Made by a program: the position numbers and the translations under genes. The notes beneath the pieces are model-generated. The model was given only the letters and a program-made list of their open reading frames with translations, did no database searches and was not told where the DNA came from. Positions 1 to 6,254 of a stretch of 8,213 nucleotides of DNA are shown here, piece after piece. Positions within the stretch are counted from its first letter, which is position 1. Each line of letters opens with the position of its first letter. Source of the DNA: Dehalococcoidia bacterium (GTDB lineage: Bacteria; Chloroflexota; Dehalococcoidia; JAENJB01); NCBI GenBank assembly GCA_016844565.1, contig JAENJB010000104.1, positions 1 to 8,213 of the forward strand, in the 5' to 3' direction.

Positions 1-1453
1 GCTCTTCGCTTATCCTCCGGATCTTCGAAGTGCGCTTCAATCAACTCCTTGGCATGCTGCCATCCAAGTTCTCTGCCGATACCCCTATGAACCCACTCAG
101 CCATACTCTGGCCGAAATTTACGCAGAGGTCGTGTAATACTGCATCCAGTTTCAGAGTAAACTCGCGAGGAGTTGGCGCTCCACTCATACCTAGCCTTCG
201 AACAATCGAGCTGTAGAATCTGTCTCTGTCATTTTTCCATTCTGCTGAAGCGCGGCGCTGTAGAGTCTCTACAGCGCCCTTAACCGTCCGCATCCGACCG
301 TCTGGCAGAGGCTCCACGAGTTTGAGTTGCCTCAGGTAGCCAGCGGTCGCATTTGCAAGCGCATCCGCAAAGGCGGGGCCGACCTCAGCTAACTTGGCCA
401 CCTTACCGCTTAGCCACTCAGGGGAAAACTCAGTCTGATTTGAGATATCTTCGAGGAGAGCACTAGCCAGAACCCGTTCGGCCATGTTAGTTGATTCCAG
501 GTCGGTGAGGTATTGACCCACCGCTAGGAACGCACGCCGCTCTTCATTTGACATGGCTTTGGCCGGATGCACCTCCAGCCTGGGCTCCTTCTTTTGTTGC
601 CTTTCTGACTTCGCAACTGCTTGTGAGAGATTGAAAAGCCAAACTGGAAGTTCGCCCCAAGTGCCCAGTTCGCGAATACCGGATACGTTTTCCGGGAGAG
701 CAGGCAAAAGCTCATCTTTCAAGCCGATGTACCAGGACATGTGAGGGAATTGGCAGTTTTGTGTGAGAAAGTGAAGCATCTGAATAATGTCGGGATCGGA
801 GAAGCTATAGCCGAGGAACAGTACCGAGTAGTCTTGCAAGATTGAGAGAAGAGCGAAGGTGAGAGCATCCCGGCGATCCCCCTGCACCAGCACAGCATAA
901 TCCGTCTTGGAGAGCACCATAAAAGGCCCTCCCTGAGCTACCAAACGGTCAGAAGGGTCCAACCCGTCATCAATGTCCCCGTGTAACTTAAGCAAGAAGG
1001 GGTACCTCGAACCGACAGCCGTTGAGACTTGTTTGAGCTTTTCCAGCGAGTTCGTCAGTCGCCATACATTAGATGGCAAGTACGAATCAAGAACACGGTC
1101 GTAGTTCGTCGTTACAACTCCGCGCAAGTTCAACTCCTTGATAAGCTTGCCTACTTGGCTTTCCTTGGAGGGTTGCAATATCGTCCTCAATGCTTCAACA
1201 ATGTCTCTTCTATTAGGTGCAGCATAGAGGATAAGGTCGATGGCTTCGCCCGGTTTTTTTGGTTGCGAGATAGAGATTCTATAAGAGGCACATACTCACT
1301 AGGAACTTTGCCTTCTTCTTTAAGTTTATCTAGTAGCCTCTGCGCAAGGCCCAACCAATTGGGCAACCCTGCATCACACGAGACGCCGGCACCAGCGAAG
1401 ACCACTAATTCACGCTTTGCTGCCGCCTCAGCTATTTGTTCCATCTGTCCCAT
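1..1453 (-). CDS. SIR2-family NAD-binding protein, partial, with an apparent -1 frameshift
   Basis: At least 484 residues are visible; the C-terminus lies beyond the left edge. The N-terminal SIR2 fold is recognised from GAGVS (residues 21-25) followed by GLPNW, TTNYD (115-119), LHGD with the probable catalytic His158, and GYSFSDPD (215-222). Family knowledge: bacterial SIR2 proteins of this type often act in antiphage defence by cleaving NAD+; the activity here is inferred. The region after about residue 270 is not recognised. The first 67 codons are in one frame, which stops at 1187-1189 to give only an 89 aa product. From 1253 down to base 3 the -1 frame is open without a stop and holds all later SIR2 motifs, so both parts belong to one gene. 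The ATG at 1453 was chosen because GGGGGGTGA lies 7 bases upstream and because the ATG overlaps the stop of the preceding frame (TGATG). A GTG at 1456 is an alternative start. The gene may be intact through programmed frameshifting, a pseudogene, or a sequencing error. Confidence 0.85.
1253..1259 (-). promoter_or_regulatory. Candidate -1 ribosomal frameshift site (A AAA AAC) in the SIR2 gene
   Basis: Read in the upstream SIR2 frame, the codons are CAA AAA AAC, so the heptamer A AAA AAC has the X XXY YYZ phase needed for tandem -1 slippage. A -1 slip here makes the next codon CCG at 1253-1251, which is the start of the long frame carrying the remaining SIR2 motifs. The A run is seven bases, so a single missing A in the assembly would look the same. 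No clear Shine-Dalgarno stimulator lies upstream. Only weak hairpins are visible downstream (GGC-GAA-GCC, and TCTAT with ATAGA), so stimulation is not supported. Confidence 0.45.
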
Positions 1454-1767
1454 CACTTCACCCCCCGTTCATCTGCCAAGCGAGCGAGTCCGCCTGCTAT
1501 CGCAAACATCAGTGCACACTGAGACCTATAGCTCGCATTGTAGGTCTGTCGAACCTTCCTGTCAATGCATTCAAGGAACGCGAGGATCAAAGGGCCACGG
1601 CTGCCACAGTCTGAATTGCTGGATGGTCATTAGGCACATTGACAGTTGTCGGTAGCGGCTTCCAGACATAATTCGCCTCCTAGCACTCGAACCACAAAGC
1701 TATTGACCTTCTCCCAGTTCTCATATATCGTCTCGCGCAAGTCAGAAGAGAAGAAGGAGAAGTTCAA
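1453..1767 (-). pseudogene. Degraded small gene coupled to the SIR2 gene, function unknown
   Basis: In the frame that ends with TGA at 1455-1453, two protein-like stretches occur. One covers 1767-1633 and includes ETIYENWEKVNSFVVRVLGG. The other covers about 1590-1456 and includes IDRKVRQTYNASYRSQ and ends LARLADERGVK. They are separated by tandem TAA and TGA stops at 1632-1627. Between about 1646 and 1590 another frame reads TVNVPNDHPAIQTVAAVAL and would bridge them if there were two compensating indels. The stop overlaps the SIR2 ATG (TGATG), a typical translational-coupling arrangement. No start codon with a ribosome binding site is visible at the 5' end, where the frame meets the divergent integrase fragment, so the beginning appears to be lost. 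I do not recognise the family. The ancestral protein was probably about 100 aa or slightly more. That it was one gene is inferred from continuity of composition. Confidence 0.5.
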
Positions 1768-1889
1768 TGTCTATCACTATCAGGCAAGCCATTGACAGCT
1801 TCCTGCTATCCTGCAAGGTAGAGGGCAAGTCCTACGGCACCATCGAGTGCTACTCGGACAAGGTCAAGGGATTCCTCTGGTACGTGTAG
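1767..1889 (+). pseudogene. Tyrosine recombinase (phage-type integrase), N-terminal fragment only
   Basis: The 40 codons begin MSITIRQAIDSFLLSCK and continue with KSYGTIECYSDKVKGF before a TAG stop. This matches the start of the N-terminal SAM-like core-binding domain of tyrosine recombinases, whose usual length is 300 aa or more. The catalytic domain (Arg, His and Tyr residues) is absent, so the fragment cannot recombine DNA. A strong ribosome binding site, AAGGAG at 1754-1759, sits 7 bases before the ATG, which supports descent from a real gene start. No further integrase sequence is seen in any frame downstream. A tRNA-like 3' end follows within about 30 bases. The fragment is most simply the remnant of the integrase of the element whose edge lies here, cut by a deletion or recombination. 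Confidence 0.7.
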
Positions 1890-1918
1890 TCATAAAGGCG
1901 GAAGCCGTTCCCTTGGTC

Positions 1919-1945
1919 ACTGGTTCAAGTCCAGTCGCTGCCACC
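1919..1945 (+). other. tRNA 3'-end fragment (T-arm and acceptor strand), candidate attachment site
   Basis: A perfect T-arm is present: stem ACTGG (1919-1923), loop TTCAAGT and stem CCAGT (1931-1935). It contains the B-box GGTTCAAGTCC. CGCTGCC follows as an acceptor 3' strand, then A and CC. No matching GGCAGCG 5' strand, D-arm or complete anticodon arm is found upstream, so this is not a complete tRNA gene. The bases before it (TTCCCTTGGTC, 1908-1918) resemble the 5' half of a Thr-type anticodon arm joined directly to the T-arm, perhaps after a deletion between two GGT repeats; this is a weak reading. tRNA 3' ends are the standard targets of tyrosine recombinases, and the integrase fragment beside it fits an att remnant. 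Confidence 0.6.
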
Positions 1946-1955
1946 TGCTGATGAG

Positions 1956-2198
1956 CTAGAATATCCCACAGCCTATCCGTAATCTACCTATTCCGACGAA
2001 TATGGCTATGCCGCACAGGATTGCGCCGGTAAGACCAATGCCTTTGTCCTTGGCACTTGAGATTGAAATCAAGCTTATTATCAGACCGACAATTGCCAGT
2101 GGAACATTCAACCAGTTGAGCGCCCCTAACAACGGCAGGAAGAAGATAAACATCCCCACTACACTGATGACGCCGATAACAAAGCCAACGACCTGCAT
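1956..2198 (-). CDS. Small multi-pass membrane protein, function unknown
   Basis: This 80-residue protein is almost entirely hydrophobic, with about three membrane segments (around residues 3-24, 28-48 and 56-72) and one charged connector (SSAKDKG). Such a pattern is seen in small DUF4190-like membrane proteins, but I cannot assign a family firmly. The ATG is supported by AGGAGAG about 6 bases upstream. The gene ends only 10 bases from the tRNA 3' fragment, so its last residues lie next to the presumed element boundary. It is preceded by a possible -10 box and seems to be transcribed alone. No catalytic or binding residues stand out. Confidence 0.75.
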   Translation of the reverse strand: MQVVGFVIGVISVVGMFIFFLPLLGALNWLNVPLAIVGLIISLISISSAKDKGIGLTGAILCGIAIFVGIGRLRIGCGIF

Positions 2199-2236
2199 AA
2201 TTCTCTCCTCTTAGTACAGCTTCCGTTCAGGCTCAT

Positions 2237-2242
2237 ATTATA
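2237..2242 (-). promoter_or_regulatory. Possible -10 box for the 80-aa membrane protein gene
   Basis: TATAAT on the - strand lies 38 bases before the start codon. No convincing -35 hexamer is present at 16-18 bases spacing, and there is no extended -10 TG. The rest of the 173-base interval between the two membrane genes shows no gene and no convincing terminator hairpin. Confidence 0.3.
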
Positions 2243-2371
2243 CTGCGACCTCGCCAAACCTTCCTAGCCTGCAGCATCTCCGTCTCACGGGTTCACCGCA
2301 CACCCCGGTGCTGGCACGAGAACCTGGGAAAAAGGCACGCGAATACACGGGTCTCGATGTTCTCCGCGATC

Positions 2372-3073
2372 CTAGAGTAGCCCAACTTCGCTGAATTGCG
2401 GCAGACCGCGCCAGTAGACTCCCCAGCCGATGAAGAATAGCACTGCTACGGCATAGCTTATGAAGAAAAATGTGGCAACGGGCTGCTGAGTCATTCTCTT
2501 TCGCCCCCAGATCAGACCAAAGAGCACGGCCAGAATAGCAAAAATACCAGCCAATGGCGCCGTCCCGGATTCGATAACTACCAGGAAGAAAGTGAACCCG
2601 TGAATGATTCCCGCCGGGATAAGTGCCCATAAGGACGCCCGCTCTTCGGTGAAAGGATTCTGCCGTGCAAACACAATGAGAAAAGCAGACAACCCCACTA
2701 CCCCGAAATCCCGGAGGTAATGGCTCAGGACTTCATCATAGAAGTGAGTTAGCTTGTAGATATCACTGGTTTCCATCCCCTTCAGGAGATGGTCGATGGA
2801 GTTGGCTGACAGATGCATTCCCTGACCCTGCGCCCAGAACGCCGCAAGCAAGGAGAAGACCACCATTCCCGAAAGGGTAACAGGTTGCTTCTGCCCCATG
2901 CGGTACAAGAGCCAGTACAGAGGGAGAAGCACCAGCGGAGTCAGCAGGTCGAACACGTCTGCCACCTTCATCAGTGCGTGAGGGCCAAACGGTTTGCCCA
3001 GAAAAGGCGGAGCTACGAAGAATACGGCAAAGGCGATAGAGAAGACTTGGATGAGAACAGTTAATCGTCTCAT
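2372..3073 (-). CDS. Multi-pass integral membrane protein, function unknown
   Basis: This 233-residue protein has about six to seven hydrophobic segments: a signal-anchor-like start (residues 4-24), then around 40-57, 66-82, 122-136, 146-165, 172-188 and 200-220. Between the third and fourth segments lies a stretch rich in polar residues, HLSANSIDH (87-95) and THFYDEVLSHYL (109-120), with His87, His95, His110, Asp113, Glu114 and His118. This could be a metal or cofactor site or simply a conserved loop; I do not recognise a named family. The start is well supported by GGGGAGGTGT a few bases upstream of the ATG. It is divergent from the tungstate operon and shares a 148-base control region with it, which does not prove a shared function. 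Confidence 0.8.
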   Translation of the reverse strand: MRRLTVLIQVFSIAFAVFFVAPPFLGKPFGPHALMKVADVFDLLTPLVLLPLYWLLYRMGQKQPVTLSGMVVFSLLAAFWAQGQGMHLSANSIDHLLKGMETSDIYKLTHFYDEVLSHYLRDFGVVGLSAFLIVFARQNPFTEERASLWALIPAGIIHGFTFFLVVIESGTAPLAGIFAILAVLFGLIWGRKRMTQQPVATFFFISYAVAVLFFIGWGVYWRGLPQFSEVGLL

Positions 3074-3094
3074 GTCGACACCTCCCCTATATCC

Positions 3095-3131
3095 AACTTG
3101 TCGGCTTGACGGGAACTAACGGAAACAAGTT
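3095..3131. promoter_or_regulatory. Inverted repeat AACTTGT-N23-ACAAGTT, possible operator
   Basis: A perfect 7-base inverted repeat (3095-3101 and 3125-3131) lies between the divergent membrane gene and the tungstate operon, upstream of the -35 box at 3161. GntR-type regulators bind palindromic sites near their own promoters, so it could serve the adjacent regulator. The spacing of 23 bases is long, and chance occurrence is possible. Confidence 0.25.
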
Positions 3132-3150
3132 ACTCCCTTATCTGATCTTC

Positions 3151-3165
3151 GTCAATGTTTTTGAC
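3151..3165. promoter_or_regulatory. Inverted repeat GTCAA-TGTTT-TTGAC overlapping the -35 box, possible operator
   Basis: A perfect 5-base palindrome with a 5-base centre has its right arm coinciding with the -35 hexamer TTGACA. A protein bound here would block RNA polymerase, as expected for autorepression by the downstream regulator. The arms are short, so this is suggestive only. Confidence 0.3.
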
Positions 3166-3189
3166 AGCCTCCCACATAACCCTTATAAT
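3161..3189 (+). promoter_or_regulatory. Consensus sigma-70 promoter of the tungstate operon
   Basis: TTGACA (3161-3166), a 17-base spacer and TATAAT (3184-3189) match the housekeeping consensus at every position. Transcription should begin near 3196. That places the in-frame ATG at 3192 outside the message and supports the ATG at 3222 as the regulator start, with an untranslated leader of only about 26 bases. A promoter this strong would normally need a repressor, which fits the regulator gene directly behind it. Confidence 0.8.
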
Positions 3190-3221
3190 GTATGGCTAGT
3201 ATTCGTACAAGTCATACTTAT

Positions 3222-4365
3222 ATGGATATCAACTTTCACCCTGACGAGGCGCTCTATCTGCAGATAGCCGACCATTTCAGGAGGCAGATTGCCCTGGGCC
3301 GGCTGCTTCCCGGCCACCGGCTACCCGCTATCAGAGACCTTGCCGGTAAGCTGGGGCTCGACCCGGGGACCGCCGCCAGAGCATACCAGGAGTTGGAACG
3401 GCAGGGTATCATCACCAGCCGCCGGGGCGGTGGCAGCTTCGTCGCCGCCGGCGCCAGCGAGAAGCACCTGCCTGAACAGCAGCAGAAGGCTGTTGGAAAA
3501 GCCAATCATGGAGGCGCTCGGCCTGGGATTTACCACGGAAGATATCGAGACCGCTTTCACCATGCGCCTGGCCGAGTGGCGGGAGCGCCGCCTCCAATCG
3601 GCCACGAAGATGGAGACGACACCCCGTCAGGCCAATGAGATTCGCTTCTCCGGCAGCCACGATATCGCCGTCGAGCTTCTGGCCAGCCACCTGAGTTCCC
3701 TCCACCCTGATATCCGTCTTACCACCTCATTCGTGGGCAGCCTCGCCGGCCTGATGGCGCTGGAGTACCGGGACGCCGACATCGCCGGCGCACACCTGAT
3801 GGACACGGAGAGTGGTGAGTTCAATGTCCCTTTCATCAGAAGGCTCATGCCCAGTGAGACCGTAGTGCTGGTAAATCTGATGCAGCGAGTCCAGGGCCTG
3901 ATGCTGGCGCCGGGAAATCCAAAACACATTGCCGGCATCCATGACCTCAAGCGTCCGGGTATTACTTTCGTCAACCGCCAAAAAGGGTCGGGAACGCGCA
4001 TGCTACTCGACTCCCGACTACTCAGCCTGGGCATCGCACCGGCCAAAATTACGGGCTATAAGCGCGAGGAGAGCACCCACATCGGCGTCGCCACTCTCAT
4101 CGCCGAGGGGCAGGCCGACGCCGGCCTTGGCGCCGAGTCGGCAGCCGGCGCCGCCGGCCTCTACTTCATCCCGCTGCTCAAGGAGCGCTACGACCTTGTC
4201 GCCTTCCAGGAAACCTTCGGGCAATCCCCCATGCAGAGACTGCTGGAGGTGGTCCGCAGCCAGAGTTTCCGGAAGATGCTGGGCTCCATACGCGGGTACG
4301 ACCTCTCCGACACCGGTACTACCACAGTGATAAGTCCGAAACAAAAGAAGGATGAAGAACAATGA
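3222..4365 (+). pseudogene. GntR-type HTH plus periplasmic-binding-like regulator of tungstate uptake, split by a +1 frameshift
   Basis: Residues 1-75 form a YhcF-like GntR winged helix with YLQIADHFRRQI, LPAIRDLAGKLGLDPGTAARA and RRGGGSFV. A helical linker follows (EALGLGFTTEDIETAF, about residues 97-112). From about residue 140 comes a periplasmic-binding-like domain of the type fused to molybdate or tungstate responsive regulators, with VNRQKGSGTRMLLD near residue 250 and a GLGAESAAGAAGL segment. The HTH is in one frame, which runs on to a stop at 3638. The linker and sensor domain are in the next frame. Skipping one base between 3497 and 3507 (for example one A of CCAATC) restores VGKAIMEALGLGF and a protein of about 380 aa. 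Its stop overlaps the tupA start (ATGA). The ATG at 3508 could yield the sensor domain alone, but no good ribosome binding site precedes it. I infer a tungstate-sensing repressor. As read, the DNA-binding and sensing halves are uncoupled, unless the extra base is a sequencing error. Confidence 0.75.
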
Positions 4366-5378
4366 ATCACCCGGGCTACCTCACCAGAGACGTCGAGCGC
4401 CGCCATCCCGGACCGGGCAGGTCGCCATCAATCTCCCTGTGCGCCGTTTGGCTGACAATCCTCGTTCTAACCATGAGCCTGGCCATGGCCGGCTGCTCAA
4501 GGCCACCCCCATCGCCGTCCACTCCCAGTGCGACCCCGGCGCCAGCTCCGGCGCCAGCTGCCACTCCCACTCCCACACCCCCTCCAGCCCCACCCAGGCC
4601 GGCTAACCCCGACGTTATCCTGGCAACGACCACCAGCACACAGGACTCCGGCCTTCTCGATGTGTTGATACCTCTATTCGAGCAGAAGACGGGTTACAAG
4701 GTGAAGCCTGTAGCGGTCGGTTCGGGAGCGGCCATGGCTATGGGGCAGCGTGGGGAGGCCGATGTTCTTCTGGTGCATGACCCTGACGCAGAAGTGCTGT
4801 TTATGCAAGCCGATTACGGTGTCAATCGCAGATTGGTGATGCACAACAATTTCCAGATCGTCGGGCCAGCGGCCGATCCAGCTGGGGTAAAGGGCGCCGC
4901 CTCAGCGGTTGAGGCCATGAAGAAGATAGCCACCGCCAAGTCAATCTTTCTGAGCCGGGGGGATAATTCCGGGACCAATGCGGCTGAACTCAGGCTCTGG
5001 AAAGCTGCTGGTATCGATCCTGTTGGACAATCCTGGTATCAGCAGAGTGGGCAGGGCATGGGTGCGACCCTCAGCATAGCCTCTGAAAAGGGCGCGTATA
5101 CGTACACTGACGATGCAACTTACCTGGCAAGGCAAAAGACGCTGAGCCTTGCTATTCTCGTGGAGGGCGACAAGGTTCTGCTGAACGTCTACCATGTTAT
5201 CCAGGTTAGCCCGGGGAAGTGGCCCAGGGTGAACTCCGCCGGAGGCAAGGCTTTCGATGACTTCATGGTTGCCCCGGAGACACAGAAGGTAATCGGCCAG
5301 TTCGGTATGGAGAAGTATGGCCGAGTCCTTTTCACCCCCGATGCGGGCAAGACCGAGGCGGAGTTGGGAAGCGCCTAA
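4362..5378 (+). CDS. tupA: Tungstate ABC transporter substrate-binding lipoprotein TupA
   Basis: This 338-residue secreted lipoprotein captures tungstate outside the membrane and delivers it to TupB. The N-terminus has an Arg-rich n-region, a hydrophobic core (about 26-42) and the lipobox LAMAGC with Cys45 as the lipidation site. Residues 46-83 are a Pro/Ala/Thr-rich flexible linker encoded by repetitive GC-rich DNA. The binding domain begins with TTTSTQDSG (89-97), the TupA hallmark oxyanion-binding loop, and carries SRGDNSGT (198-205). These two motifs separate TupA from molybdate ModA. The start ATG overlaps the regulator stop by four bases (ATGA), suggesting translational coupling. AAGGA lies about 10 bases upstream. 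The next gene is separated by 177 bases that contain a palindromic repeat. Confidence 0.92.
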   Translation: MNHPGYLTRDVERRHPGPGRSPSISLCAVWLTILVLTMSLAMAGCSRPPPSPSTPSATPAPAPAPAATPTPTPPPAPPRPANPDVILATTTSTQDSGLLDVLIPLFEQKTGYKVKPVAVGSGAAMAMGQRGEADVLLVHDPDAEVLFMQADYGVNRRLVMHNNFQIVGPAADPAGVKGAASAVEAMKKIATAKSIFLSRGDNSGTNAAELRLWKAAGIDPVGQSWYQQSGQGMGATLSIASEKGAYTYTDDATYLARQKTLSLAILVEGDKVLLNVYHVIQVSPGKWPRVNSAGGKAFDDFMVAPETQKVIGQFGMEKYGRVLFTPDAGKTEAELGSA

Positions 5379-5425
5379 TGCCGTGTTTCTCGGATAGTAC
5401 CAGTTGCGGCAGCCGCGCCAGGTCT

Positions 5426-5523
5426 GTCATTGCGAGCCCATTGGCAACCGCCAAGGGCGAAGCAATCTCTGCGCCTCTAGCTCTGTTGAGATTGCTTCGT
5501 CGCCTCCGGCGCCTCGCAATGAC
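5426..5523. repeat. Palindromic MITE/REP-like repeat inserted between tupA and tupB
   Basis: The element is bounded by a perfect 11-base inverted repeat, GTCATTGCGAG (5426-5436) and CTCGCAATGAC (5513-5523). Inside is a perfect 12-base inverted repeat, CGAAGCAATCTC (5458-5469) and GAGATTGCTTCG (5488-5499), with an 18-base loop. A small hairpin, TTGGC/GCCAA (5441-5454), lies in the left arm. This sequence type (CATTGCGAG...GAAGCAATC) is, from general knowledge, a dispersed non-coding repeat in many anaerobic bacterial genomes. No target-site duplication is evident. In the tup transcript it would fold into a large hairpin between tupA and tupB. There is no U-tract after the stem, so it is not a typical intrinsic terminator. 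Confidence 0.85.
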
Positions 5524-5555
5524 GGGGGTACGGCCACCCCATTTGAGCAGAGCCA

Positions 5556-6254
5556 ATGGACCTGATTGTTGACGGCATTGTGCAGGCCTTCCGATTGCTC
5601 ATCCATGGAGACCCGGAAGTTCTGAGGATAACCCTCCTTTCGCTGGCCGTCTCCCTTTCCGCCACTATCATCAGCCTTTTCATCGGCGTCACGCTGGGCA
5701 CAGCCGTCGGACTGAGCCGTTTCGTGGGTCGCCAGTTTCTGGTCAGCCTGATAAACACCGGAATGGGCGCGCCGCCGGTGGTCGTCGGCCTGATAGTGAC
5801 CATAACGCTGTGGCGCAACGGCCCGCTGGGAGCATTGCACCTGCTGTACACACCCGCGGCCATGGTCATCGCCCAGGTTATCATCTCTCTGCCCATAATC
5901 ACCGGATTCACCATGGCTTCAATCCAGCAGATCGACCCGAAGCTCCGACTGCGGATTCTTGCCCTGGGCGCCTCGCGCCTGCAGTTGTTATGGCTGCTGC
6001 TCCGGGAAACACGGCTCCCGCTCCTGGCAGCGGTGATGGCCGGTTTCGGCGCCATCATTTCCGAAGTCGGCGCCTCCATGATGGTCGGCGGCAACATCAG
6101 CGGACAGACCCGCGTGCTCACCACCGCCATCGTCATGGAGAACAGCAAGGGCGAGTTCAGTCTGGCTATTGCGCTGGGCGTTATCCTCATGGCTATGGTC
6201 TACCTGGTAAACCTGGCGCTCACCATGGTTCAGCAAAGGAGCAAGCTGCGGTGA
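5556..6254 (+). CDS. tupB: Tungstate ABC transporter permease TupB
   Basis: The 232-residue permease forms the membrane channel for tungstate. It has about five to six membrane segments (around residues 20-50, 60-85, 100-118, 148-172 and 200-224). A MetI-type cytoplasmic loop includes LGASRLQLLWLLLRETRLPL, the EAA-like region that contacts the ATPase. The segment EVGASMMVGGNI beginning at Glu170 is typical of TupB/WtpB-type permeases. Length is normal for the family. The ribosome binding site is weak (GAGCAGAG), so translation may depend on readthrough from upstream or on the structure of the repeat lying 32 bases before the start. Its TGA overlaps the GTG start of tupC by four bases. Confidence 0.9.
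   Translation: MDLIVDGIVQAFRLLIHGDPEVLRITLLSLAVSLSATIISLFIGVTLGTAVGLSRFVGRQFLVSLINTGMGAPPVVVGLIVTITLWRNGPLGALHLLYTPAAMVIAQVIISLPIITGFTMASIQQIDPKLRLRILALGASRLQLLWLLLRETRLPLLAAVMAGFGAIISEVGASMMVGGNISGQTRVLTTAIVMENSKGEFSLAIALGVILMAMVYLVNLALTMVQQRSKLR

Noticed and set aside
1029..1655. Open frame of 208 codons on the + strand
   Set aside because: It lies antisense to the SIR2 gene and the coupled small gene, has no ribosome binding site, and its Ser/Cys/Arg-rich product resembles no protein.
1700..1766. Promoter of the integrase fragment (TTGACC and TATATC)
   Set aside because: The hexamers are only 15 bases apart; with 17 bases the -10 box is poor, so it is not supported.
2238..2630. Open frame of 130 codons on the - strand
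   Set aside because: It overlaps the 233-residue membrane protein gene in another frame; the latter has a strong ribosome binding site and clear membrane segments.
3192..3221. ATG at 3192 as start of the regulator
   Set aside because: It begins two bases after the TATAAT box, upstream of the expected transcription start; the GntR homology begins after the ATG at 3222.
5426..5523. Repeat as an intrinsic terminator after tupA
   Set aside because: No run of T follows the stem, and tupB and tupC downstream have no visible promoter of their own.
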